Virus record (IMG/VR): IMGVR_UViG_3300025151_000169
Location: 1-32,152 of that record
Strand: one strand, 5' to 3'
Source of the DNA: a virus
Length of the DNA: 32,152 nt
Shown here piece by piece: positions 24,640 through 29,827 of this stretch. The notes beneath the pieces were generated by a model. That model did no database searches. It was not told the DNA's origin and was given only the letters and a program-made list of their open reading frames with translations. The translations under genes and the position numbers were made by a program. How positions within the stretch are numbered: the stretch's first letter is position 1; the number at the start of each line of letters is the position of its first letter.

Positions 24640-25151
24640 AAAAAGAAGCTACAAACACAACGGGCTTGATGGACGCGCTGGTCGCGGCTCAAGCGGAACT
24701 GGAAACGGTGAAGGGAACCAAAGAGAACCCTTTCCATAATTCAACCTATGCGGGGCTGGATGATATCGTGCAGACGGTGTTGCCGGTGTTAAGCAAACAC
24801 GGCATCGCGGTTACGCAAACGACATCATTCCTTCGACGCCACATCGAGGAGGGGCGAGAGTATTCGCCGATCATTCTGATGGTGACCACCTTGCACAAAG
24901 GTGATGAGAAGATTGCATCGGAACTGCCATTGCTCGGCGTAGGCAACAATATGCAAACGCTTGGAAGTGCGGTGACCTACGCGCGCCGGTACGGGTTACA
25001 GGCCATCATCTGCTCTAGCTCGACTGATAAGGATGACGATGGCAATGCGACCTTGTCGCCGGAGGAGCAGCGCAAGGGTCAGCAACGCGCACCAAAACGC
25101 CAACCGGCCAAGCAACAACAACCCCCCGTAGCTGAAGGCGGCTTATTATGA
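24636..25151 (+). CDS. erf: ERF-family single-strand annealing protein
   Basis: This 171-residue protein matches the ERF superfamily of phage recombinases, which anneal complementary single strands during recombination and recombination-dependent replication. Family signatures are visible: NSTYAGLDDIVQTVLPVLSK (residues about 35-54), the long beta region with ILMVTTLHKGDEKI, and GSAVTYARRYGLQAI (about 110-124). The C-terminal 40 residues are Gln/Pro/Lys rich and probably a flexible protein-interaction tail. It overlaps the next gene by ATGA, pairing it with a nuclease, as is common in phage recombination modules. Confidence 0.9.
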   Translation: MKKEATNTTGLMDALVAAQAELETVKGTKENPFHNSTYAGLDDIVQTVLPVLSKHGIAVTQTTSFLRRHIEEGREYSPIILMVTTLHKGDEKIASELPLLGVGNNMQTLGSAVTYARRYGLQAIICSSSTDKDDDGNATLSPEEQRKGQQRAPKRQPAKQQQPPVAEGGLL

Positions 25152-25435
25152 GTGAGCGCAAAGGTCTGCCGAGTGCATCCTATATGGAGCAGATCGCGCT
25201 ATGCCCTGACTCGTTTCAGGCGCAGATGCAATATCCGGATACCACAAGTTTTGCGGCGGAACGGGGCAACCGTATTCACGCTTACCTAGAGGGCCAGGAT
25301 ATTGAGCTTAATATGGAAGAGATGGAATGCGCGCAGGAACTTGAGCATAAGCGTGATGAACTGGTGAAGCGCATTTTCCCAGACGCGAAGAAACTTAAAG
25401 TGGTGAAGGAGGTACGGTTATGGCTGGAGAAATAA
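25148..25435 (+). CDS. N-terminal part of split PD-(D/E)XK (DUF2800-like) nuclease
   Basis: This frame encodes 95 residues that match the start of DUF2800/Cas4-like nucleases: MSERKGLPSASYMEQIALCP, then the conserved RGNRIHAYLEG (residues 39-49, containing the family histidine), then the long helical E-rich stretch, and finally KEVRLWLEK and a TAA. The catalytic residues are not here but in the -1 frame that follows. Normally this is one continuous protein of about 350 residues. The start is coupled to the ERF gene by ATGA. Confidence 0.75.
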   Translation: MSERKGLPSASYMEQIALCPDSFQAQMQYPDTTSFAAERGNRIHAYLEGQDIELNMEEMECAQELEHKRDELVKRIFPDAKKLKVVKEVRLWLEK

Positions 25436-26193
25436 ACTATTCGGGGATGCCGGATTACCTTGTGACAAAAGGTAACAAGGCACTGGTGGTGGACTACAAA
25501 ACCGGCACGGGCAAGGTGACGGGTTCGCGTGAGAATCTTCAACTGCTGGCACTTGCCGTTTTGGTCAAGGCCAACCATCCGAAGATCACGAAAGTGTACG
25601 CGGCCATCATCCAGCCCATGCATCCGGTTGAGTGGGCCGAATACGACAGCAAGGCATTGAAGGATGGGCGTCAGTTCATCGAGGGCATCCTGCGCGTGGC
25701 GATGAGCAACTACGCTCACCGTGAGGCGGGCGAGAAGCAATGCCGGTTTTGCAAAGCCAAGGCTGACTGCCCTGAAGCCATCGCCGCCACACTGACGGTG
25801 AGCAAGGGCGCGCAAGCCTTGAGTGATCCGGAGCGTTTCGCGCAACTGCTCGACTACGTTGGCGTTGCGAAAAAGATGATTCCGGAAATCGAAGAGCGCG
25901 CGCGCGTCATGCTGGAGGAGAACCCCGATGCCATTGACGGCTACATCTTAAAGGACGGTGTTCAACGCCGTGAGATCGCATCCATCGAAGCCGCATTCCA
26001 AGCCTTGAAGCAGGATGGGCTAATCGATCAATCAGAATTTATCGGAGCGTGTAAGGCGTCCTTAACCGGCATTGAAAAGGCGGTGAAGGAGTCGAGCGGG
26101 CTAACAGGTAAAGCAGCAAAAGAGGCGGTGAGTCGCTCATTGGGCGACCTCGTTTCGACAACAAAAGGTAAACCACGTTTAACTAAAAAATAG
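25420..26193 (+). CDS. Catalytic part of split PD-(D/E)XK (DUF2800-like) nuclease
   Basis: This frame encodes 257 residues with the catalytic core: GMPDYLV and VVDYKTG (Asp...Asp-x-Lys of the PD-(D/E)XK motif), NLQLLALAVLVKA, the strand VYAAIIQP, and a CRFCKAKADC cysteine cluster (three cysteines, possibly metal or iron-sulphur binding). It is in the -1 frame relative to the first part. ATG 25420 follows AAGGAGGT with seven bases between, a near-perfect ribosome site that lies in the coding sequence of the first part. Independent translation is therefore plausible. The joined protein would read VRLWL-GEINYSGMPD, a normal family sequence. Confidence 0.8.
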   Translation: MAGEINYSGMPDYLVTKGNKALVVDYKTGTGKVTGSRENLQLLALAVLVKANHPKITKVYAAIIQPMHPVEWAEYDSKALKDGRQFIEGILRVAMSNYAHREAGEKQCRFCKAKADCPEAIAATLTVSKGAQALSDPERFAQLLDYVGVAKKMIPEIEERARVMLEENPDAIDGYILKDGVQRREIASIEAAFQALKQDGLIDQSEFIGACKASLTGIEKAVKESSGLTGKAAKEAVSRSLGDLVSTTKGKPRLTKK

Positions 26194-26194
26194 T

Positions 26195-26521
26195 ATGGAA
26201 CAAAGAAAACAACTAGCACCAGGTAAGGGGTCAATCTACCTCAATCTAAATCAAAAGAATCCGAACGCGCCACGTTACTCCGGAAAGGTGCGGACGCTGG
26301 ATGGCAAGCTCCTCAAGTTTGCGTTCTGGCTTAACGGCGAGATGGGCCAAGAGGGGTTTAATTTTGGCATCGATTATGAAGAGGTTGACGAGGGCGCGGA
26401 GGCGCAGCGTCAGGAGCAACGCCAGCAGCAAGCCGGTTGGAACAAGGTTAAGACCATTGTGCAGGAGGGTCAGCCTCCGCTACAGCAGAACATCATTGAG
26501 GAGGATGATGTCCCCAATTAG
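26195..26521 (+). CDS. Small acidic-tailed protein after nuclease
   Basis: This is a 108-residue protein of unknown function. Residues 10-60 (KGSIYLNLNQKNPNAPRYSG, then KVRTLDGKLLKFAFWLN) are beta-forming and basic, somewhat like small OB-fold-like phage proteins. The remainder is Glu/Gln rich (EEVDEGAEAQRQEQRQQQ) and ends EEDDVPN. The acidic tail recalls single-strand-binding-protein tails, but that is only a resemblance. It begins one base after the nuclease stop and ends before the structured intergenic element. Confidence 0.65.
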   Translation: MEQRKQLAPGKGSIYLNLNQKNPNAPRYSGKVRTLDGKLLKFAFWLNGEMGQEGFNFGIDYEEVDEGAEAQRQEQRQQQAGWNKVKTIVQEGQPPLQQNIIEEDDVPN

Positions 26522-26528
26522 TTAATCT

Positions 26529-26602
26529 AACTGGCGGGTCGATTCTTCAGGGACACCCTCCTTTGCGGCTAACGCCGTTTCCCGTCCCACGGCCCGCCAG
26601 TT
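26529..26602. other. Structured intergenic element with nested stems
   Basis: A perfect 10-base inverted repeat, AACTGGCGGG (26529-26538) with CCCGCCAGTT (26593-26602), encloses two more: GGGAC (26550-26554) with GTCCC (26584-26588), and CGGC (26566-26569) with GCCG (26574-26577). This predicts an RNA with three stacked stems. No U-tract follows, so it is not an ordinary terminator. It sits in the short gap before the methyltransferase gene and may act as a small RNA, a leader structure or a protein-binding site. Confidence 0.5.
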
Positions 26603-26614
26603 TCAATTACTACA

Positions 26615-27325
26615 ATGAATGAAAAACGAACGCACATCGACCTGTTCTCCGGCATCGGAGCATGGAGCATCGCTGCCGAGCGAACCGGCAACTTTCAAAC
26701 AGTTGGATTTGCTGAATGTGCCGAGTACCCCAGTGCCGTCCTCAAGCGACACTGGCCCCATGTCCCAAACTTTGGGGATATCCGAAAAGTCACTTTTAAG
26801 AAAACAGGCATCTGCGATTTGCTCACCGCCTCGCCCCCTTGCCAACCTTACTCCAGAGCTAATAACAACCGAGGCGACGAATCAGATGACCGTATCCTCT
26901 GGCGAGAGTTGTTTAACATTGTTGAAGACCTCCGGCCCACTTGGCTCATTGGTGAGGAGGTTAGTGAGTTCGCGAAGTTTCACCTCGACGATTTTTTCGA
27001 TGCGCTGGAGTCCGCAGGGTACACCACGGGGGCGGTTGTACTTCCAGCTTGTGCCTACGGAGGTTGCCCCCATCGAAGGGACAGACTCTGGTTCATGGCC
27101 CACACCGACCAGCCGCGATTGGAAGGACACCGGAAGTTTAGAAAACGTACCCGAAAAGGGACTGCTTGGGAGAGTGTTCCAGAACATCTTTGGGATGAAA
27201 CTCCCTCCAGAGTTCTCCGAATGGTTAATGGGTTTGCCTCTTGGCCATACCGTAGTGAACGGATTCAAGCCATTGGAAACTCAATCTCCGCGCCACTCGC
27301 GCACCAAATCTTAAAACTCTTATGA
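26615..27325 (+). CDS. C5-cytosine DNA methyltransferase
   Basis: This 236-residue protein is a C5-methyltransferase. Motif I DLFSGIG (residues 9-15) binds S-adenosylmethionine. Motif IV SPPCQPYS contains catalytic Cys76. The motif VI position is GEEVSEF (the usual ENV replaced by EEV). Motif VIII is HRRDRLWF, and motif X is QAIGNSISAPLAHQIL. It is shorter than most family members, with a small target-recognition region. The recognition site cannot be read. It may protect phage DNA from host restriction. The ATG has no clear Shine-Dalgarno. A second long frame in the same DNA starts four bases later. The stop overlaps the next gene by ATGA. Confidence 0.88.
   Translation: MNEKRTHIDLFSGIGAWSIAAERTGNFQTVGFAECAEYPSAVLKRHWPHVPNFGDIRKVTFKKTGICDLLTASPPCQPYSRANNNRGDESDDRILWRELFNIVEDLRPTWLIGEEVSEFAKFHLDDFFDALESAGYTTGAVVLPACAYGGCPHRRDRLWFMAHTDQPRLEGHRKFRKRTRKGTAWESVPEHLWDETPSRVLRMVNGFASWPYRSERIQAIGNSISAPLAHQILKLL
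26619..27314 (+). CDS. Overlapping-frame protein inside methyltransferase gene
   Basis: This 231-residue open frame lies inside the methyltransferase gene, one base ahead in phase, starting only four bases after the enzyme ATG. It carries SMRWSPQGTPRGRLYFQLVP (about residues 127-146), SGSWPTPTSRDWKDTG (about 157-172, W160), and EFSEWLMGLPLG (about 200-211). These blocks match, from memory, a recurring protein sequence of phages found near or over C5-methyltransferase genes. If that is right, both frames are under selection. The first 100 residues are less ordered. The function is unknown. An alternative is that both frames are read as a fused or shifted product. Confidence 0.5.
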   Translation: MKNERTSTCSPASEHGASLPSEPATFKQLDLLNVPSTPVPSSSDTGPMSQTLGISEKSLLRKQASAICSPPRPLANLTPELITTEATNQMTVSSGESCLTLLKTSGPLGSLVRRLVSSRSFTSTIFSMRWSPQGTPRGRLYFQLVPTEVAPIEGTDSGSWPTPTSRDWKDTGSLENVPEKGLLGRVFQNIFGMKLPPEFSEWLMGLPLGHTVVNGFKPLETQSPRHSRTKS

Positions 27326-27765
27326 AAAAAATAATGCTACTACTGATGTTCACCTTACCGGCCAAGGCCGTGGTGATTAACCCCCAGTTGATCGATGGGT
27401 TCGCCTACATCGAATCCAACTTTAATGATAAGGCGATTGGGAAGGCTGGAGAGAAGGGCGCATGGCAATTCGGCAAGGCGGCATGGGCCGACTGCAATGC
27501 CGAGCGCATTAAGATGGGCAAGCCGGTCTACCATTGGAGCAAGGCCCATGACCGGCGCATCGCATCCGATTACGCCCACCTATACCTCTGCTTGATCCAC
27601 GGCAGACTATGGAAGGCTTTAGATCGCGAACCGTCAGTTGGCGAACTCTACGCTGCCTACAACTGCGGAGTGAATGGATTCGCAAATGGCCATGACGGCA
27701 AAATCTCCAAATGCCCCGCCACAACTCAAAATGCAATTTCTAAACTAATCAAATACCTAAAATGA
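27322..27765 (+). CDS. Secreted lytic transglycosylase-like protein
   Basis: This 147-residue protein has a signal peptide (MKKIMLLLMFTLPAKA, cleavage probably after residue 16). An SLT-type lysozyme-like fold follows: catalytic Glu31 in FAYIESNFN, GAWQFGKAAW (about residues 46-55), and YAAYNCGVNGF, which matches the SLT AYNxG motif. Such enzymes cleave murein and could act in DNA entry or lysis. It is unusually placed in the early region, far from the holin-like genes. The stop overlaps the next ATG, and the start overlaps the methyltransferase stop, both as ATGA. Confidence 0.8.
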   Translation: MKKIMLLLMFTLPAKAVVINPQLIDGFAYIESNFNDKAIGKAGEKGAWQFGKAAWADCNAERIKMGKPVYHWSKAHDRRIASDYAHLYLCLIHGRLWKALDREPSVGELYAAYNCGVNGFANGHDGKISKCPATTQNAISKLIKYLK

Positions 27766-28130
27766 AATCCAAACTAAAACTATCGCCATCAAAAGCAAAA
27801 GAGGTCGATCACATTATCGATGTGGTTGAAAAGCATACCGGCATATCTCGCAAGGACATCTTGGGGCGTAACCGCATGGAACCCATCGTGGATGCTCGGC
27901 ACATCGTCTGGTACTTGTGCGCCGAACATCTTGGCATTCACCTGGCTATGCTTGGCCGACACTTCGACTGTCATCACGCTGCCATCATCCATTCGCTAAA
28001 GCGGGTCGCTTGCCGGATTGTGGTTCACCGTGACCGTTACTTCACCGGCTTGATCAATGAGATCGCCAAGGAATTGGATTGCGAATCTGTCATCCCTCAA
28101 ATGCCTCATGTCGAGCGTGTCAAAGCATAG
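27762..28130 (+). CDS. DnaA domain-IV-like DNA-binding protein
   Basis: This is a 122-residue protein. Residues 35-85 (RNRMEPIVDARHIVWYLCAE, then HLGIHLAMLGRHF, then DCHHAAIIHSLKRV) follow the C-terminal domain of the replication initiator DnaA. That domain normally carries the DHxTV signature and recognises origin boxes. Here the signature is degenerate (CHHAAI). No AAA+ module is present, so this is a stand-alone domain that might direct replication proteins to an origin or compete with host DnaA. It is coupled to the transglycosylase gene by ATGA and overlaps the RusA-like frame by 23 bases. Confidence 0.75.
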   Translation: MKSKLKLSPSKAKEVDHIIDVVEKHTGISRKDILGRNRMEPIVDARHIVWYLCAEHLGIHLAMLGRHFDCHHAAIIHSLKRVACRIVVHRDRYFTGLINEIAKELDCESVIPQMPHVERVKA

Positions 28131-28416
28131 GATCACCATCGAATGCCCAAGCAGAGTACCAAGCCTGAATCGGCTATTCGGCATGAATCCGTGGGCGCGG
28201 AAGAAGCTCAAGGAGGAGTTGTTCAACGAAGTGTGGTCAGGATTACAAGCCGCCGGATTCGACTGCTTGACCCAGATAATCTCTGCCCGAAATACCACAT
28301 CGACGCGCTCCGGTACGCGGGCATCATCGAAGACGATACAACGGCGCACATCGAAGTCATCTGCCGCCAAGAGAAAGTCAAAACGAGGAAAGAAGAAAAA
28401 ACGATCATCGAGGTGA
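28108..28416 (+). CDS. N-terminal frame of split RusA-like resolvase
   Basis: In this frame the first 50 residues (MSSVSKHRITIECPSRVPSL, then NRLFGMNPWARKKLKEELFNEV) match the start of RusA-type Holliday-junction endonucleases of phages. The remaining part of the frame becomes Ser/Thr/Lys/Arg rich and does not fit the family, because the proper continuation is in the -1 frame. ATG 28108 is the best start; it overlaps the DnaA-like gene end. An AAGGAGGAG stretch at 28209-28217 lies just before the point where the frames should join. Confidence 0.6.
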   Translation: MSSVSKHRITIECPSRVPSLNRLFGMNPWARKKLKEELFNEVWSGLQAAGFDCLTQIISARNTTSTRSGTRASSKTIQRRTSKSSAAKRKSKRGKKKKRSSR

Positions 28417-28424
28417 ACCCATGA
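28143..28424 (+). CDS. C-terminal frame of split RusA-like resolvase
   Basis: This frame carries the catalytic half of a RusA-like enzyme: VVRITSRRIRLLDPDNLCPK with the LDPDN motif (about residues 43-47 of the open frame), YHIDALRYAGIIEDD with the second acidic pair, and an ending EEKTIIEVNP. RusA cuts four-way DNA junctions as a dimer; the acidic residues bind magnesium. The open frame starts at ATG 28143, but the true protein probably joins the other frame by a -1 shift near 28215-28240, or uses GTG 28233. The stop overlaps the next gene in ATGA. Confidence 0.65.
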   Translation: MPKQSTKPESAIRHESVGAEEAQGGVVQRSVVRITSRRIRLLDPDNLCPKYHIDALRYAGIIEDDTTAHIEVICRQEKVKTRKEEKTIIEVNP

Positions 28425-28564
28425 AAGGCGCGGAGTACTACGATTTTTGTGAAGACGAATTGAATGATCCACCCTTGTGCTTTCACGGCCTTGAGCCTGT
28501 AGCGATGGAGTGGGATGACGAACGGGGGGAATGGGAATGTCCAAGGTGCAAGCAGGATCAATAG
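28421..28564 (+). CDS. Small acidic cysteine-containing protein, 47 residues
   Basis: This 47-residue protein is highly acidic and tryptophan rich (VAMEWDDERGEWECPRCKQD). Four cysteines (residues 10, 20, 40 and 43), with a CPRC end, suggest a small zinc-binding fold. Its start overlaps the RusA frame stop in ATGA, and GAGGTG precedes it. It is too short for general gene finders. It may be an inhibitor or adaptor, but no function is known. Confidence 0.65.
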   Translation: MKGAEYYDFCEDELNDPPLCFHGLEPVAMEWDDERGEWECPRCKQDQ

Positions 28565-28755
28565 AGTTTTGGGAGGATTATGCCCGCAGGATTTTAGTTA
28601 ACAAGGACGCCAGCCGGAGCGAAGTAGATTGCGCTTTGATTGGCATTACAGGGAGTAAAGACCAATGGCTGAAGAAGGAATTGAAAAAGAAGCGAGTGAA
28701 AGCGTGGACGGGCAAGTTGAGCCTATTAGTGACTATGATCGGGGCTGGACTTTAG
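28537..28755 (+). CDS. Small hypothetical protein, basic C-terminal half
   Basis: This is a 72-residue protein of unknown function. ATG 28537 (MSKVQAGSIEFWEDYARRIL) is preferred over 28531 because GGGGGA lies seven bases upstream. The N-terminal half looks globular; the second half is lysine rich (KDQWLKKELKKKRVKAWTG). It overlaps the next gene by 91 bases, so the end of this frame may be shaped by the neighbour. The evidence for translation is the ribosome site and the tight packing of genes. Confidence 0.5.
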   Translation: MSKVQAGSIEFWEDYARRILVNKDASRSEVDCALIGITGSKDQWLKKELKKKRVKAWTGKLSLLVTMIGAGL

Positions 28756-28856
28756 GCTACCGGATTGGGCGCGGAGATGTGGAGAATTATTACAAGGGCC
28801 AGTTGGAGACGCTGGATAAGCAAATGCGCTACTACAAGGATTTGTCAGAACGATGA
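28665..28856 (+). CDS. Small hypothetical protein with GWTLGYRIGRGD motif
   Basis: This 63-residue acidic protein has a middle (DYDRGWTLGYRIGRGDVENY) reminiscent of small phage proteins with a YxxGxxxG pattern. It ends in a coiled-coil stretch (YYKGQLETLDKQM, then RYYKDL). GGGAGTAAAGACCA before the ATG can serve as a ribosome site. The stop overlaps the membrane micro-ORF in ATGA. The role is unknown. Confidence 0.65.
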   Translation: MAEEGIEKEASESVDGQVEPISDYDRGWTLGYRIGRGDVENYYKGQLETLDKQMRYYKDLSER

Positions 28857-28933
28857 ACCGGCTATCTCTCGTCATTGATATTTTACTGGCACTGGCGTTC
28901 TTCGCCTTTTGCCTACGCCTAGCATTCAGATGA
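28853..28933 (+). CDS. Single-span membrane micropeptide, 26 residues
   Basis: This 26-residue frame has a short start (MNRLSLV), a hydrophobic core (residues 7-20, VIDILLALAFFAFC) and a basic end (LRLAFR). It would form one transmembrane helix. It overlaps the preceding gene stop in ATGA and its own stop overlaps the next ATG in ATGA, which strongly supports translation. Without it there would be a gap of about 75 bases between coupled genes. The function is unknown; small toxins, lysis regulators and superinfection proteins are all possible. Confidence 0.6.
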   Translation: MNRLSLVIDILLALAFFAFCLRLAFR

Positions 28934-29502
28934 TCCTGCAACTCGAAATCCCGCAGATCGCCAAGCAATATGCATGGTTGTTCCTTGCCCAGAACAATAT
29001 GGGCAATCGCGGGCATTTCGATGGTGACCGTAACCGGCAATACACCGGCCTGTTAGGCGAGATATGCTTCAAGAAACTGATCACCGGCTATTGGCCCACC
29101 CTCAAAGGGGGATACGATGGCGGGTTTGACATCGAACTGGACGGTCTTAAGGCCGATGTGAAGACAATGGGCCGGAAGGTTCCGGTAGCACCGGACTTCG
29201 TTCACAATTTTGTACTGGCACAAGCGCATCTGGATGCCGAGGTGCTGATATTCCAATCGCTGATCAAAGACACTTCCACGCTGGAGGTCTGCGGGTGGAT
29301 ATCGAAGGAGGATGCGCTGGCCTTTGGCACTGAATATCCCAAGGGTACAATACGGAGTCGCAGGGACGGTTCTACGTTTGAATTACAAGCAGCACTGCTG
29401 GAGGTCGAGCAACGCTTCCTAAACCCCTTCAGGGGCCATTTAGCGTTCAATCTGGAGTCCAGCCAACTATCGGGGCCGTTATTCGCCCCTGCACAATTAT
29501 GA
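28930..29502 (+). CDS. Putative PD-(D/E)XK-like nuclease
   Basis: This is a 190-residue protein. YTGLLGEICFKKLI provides a possible conserved Glu (residues about 40-45), and GGFDIELDGLKADVKTMGRK (about 70-90) provides an Asp...Asp-x-Lys pair with a beta-strand context typical of the PD-(D/E)XK fold. A following strand region (AEVLIFQSLI) and a WISKEDALAFG helix also fit. It could be a restriction-type or replication nuclease. ATG 28930 overlaps the micropeptide stop, so the longer upstream frame (28909) is not used. The stop overlaps the next gene in ATGA. Confidence 0.6.
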   Translation: MILQLEIPQIAKQYAWLFLAQNNMGNRGHFDGDRNRQYTGLLGEICFKKLITGYWPTLKGGYDGGFDIELDGLKADVKTMGRKVPVAPDFVHNFVLAQAHLDAEVLIFQSLIKDTSTLEVCGWISKEDALAFGTEYPKGTIRSRRDGSTFELQAALLEVEQRFLNPFRGHLAFNLESSQLSGPLFAPAQL

Positions 29503-29678
29503 GCCTACTAAACCATGCAGCAGTCACCAAAGAGGTGATGCAGACCGCTAACCGATACAAGAAGGGCGTGAGCCAGATATCCAGGGATTGGAAGGATGAG
29601 CTTGAGCAGGATGTGCGCCTATTAATTTTCAGAAAAGTAATGGCCCATGACAAGGGCAAAACATTGAAAGTAAAATGA
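29499..29678 (+). CDS. Small basic protein, 59 residues
   Basis: This is a 59-residue protein beginning MSLLNHAAVTKEVMQTAN with a helical middle (DWKDELEQDVRLLIFRKVMA) and a basic end (HDKGKTLKVK). The H-x-KGKTL end resembles a family of small phage proteins of unknown role. It starts in an ATGA overlap with the nuclease-like gene and ends in an ATGA overlap with the next gene, giving good support for translation despite its size. Confidence 0.65.
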   Translation: MSLLNHAAVTKEVMQTANRYKKGVSQISRDWKDELEQDVRLLIFRKVMAHDKGKTLKVK

Positions 29679-29821
29679 AAGACAAACAAAAACCACTCGA
29701 ATTCAAGAAAGACCTCCACGAATGGCTCGCCGTGATGAAGGCCAAGCAAGAAGCCACCAAGAAGCGCGAAGAAGTAGAAGCCTACTGGAACGCTCCGCTC
29801 GATCAAAAGGACAGGGACTAA
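29675..29821 (+). CDS. Small charged helical protein, 48 residues
   Basis: This 48-residue protein is rich in Lys and Glu and predicted to be a coiled-coil helix (residues 12-38, KDLHEWLAVMKAKQEATKKR). It overlaps the previous gene stop by ATGA and ends six bases before the DUF1376 gene. Both this gene and the next start with the same 12 bases (ATGAAAGACAAA), so a local duplication of the start region is possible. The function is unknown. Confidence 0.6.
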   Translation: MKDKQKPLEFKKDLHEWLAVMKAKQEATKKREEVEAYWNAPLDQKDRD

Positions 29822-29827
29822 AAGGTT

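Noticed and set aside
25406-25440. Classic X XXY YYZ slippery heptamer at the nuclease split
   Set aside because: No such heptamer is present. GAG AAA TAA does not allow proper re-pairing in the -1 frame, so a standard slip site is not supported.
26522-26610. Integron-type attC site
   Set aside because: The left end matches RYYYAAC (ATCTAAC), but the right end is GTTTCAA and not GTTRRRY, and the two ends are not complementary beyond the 10-base stem.
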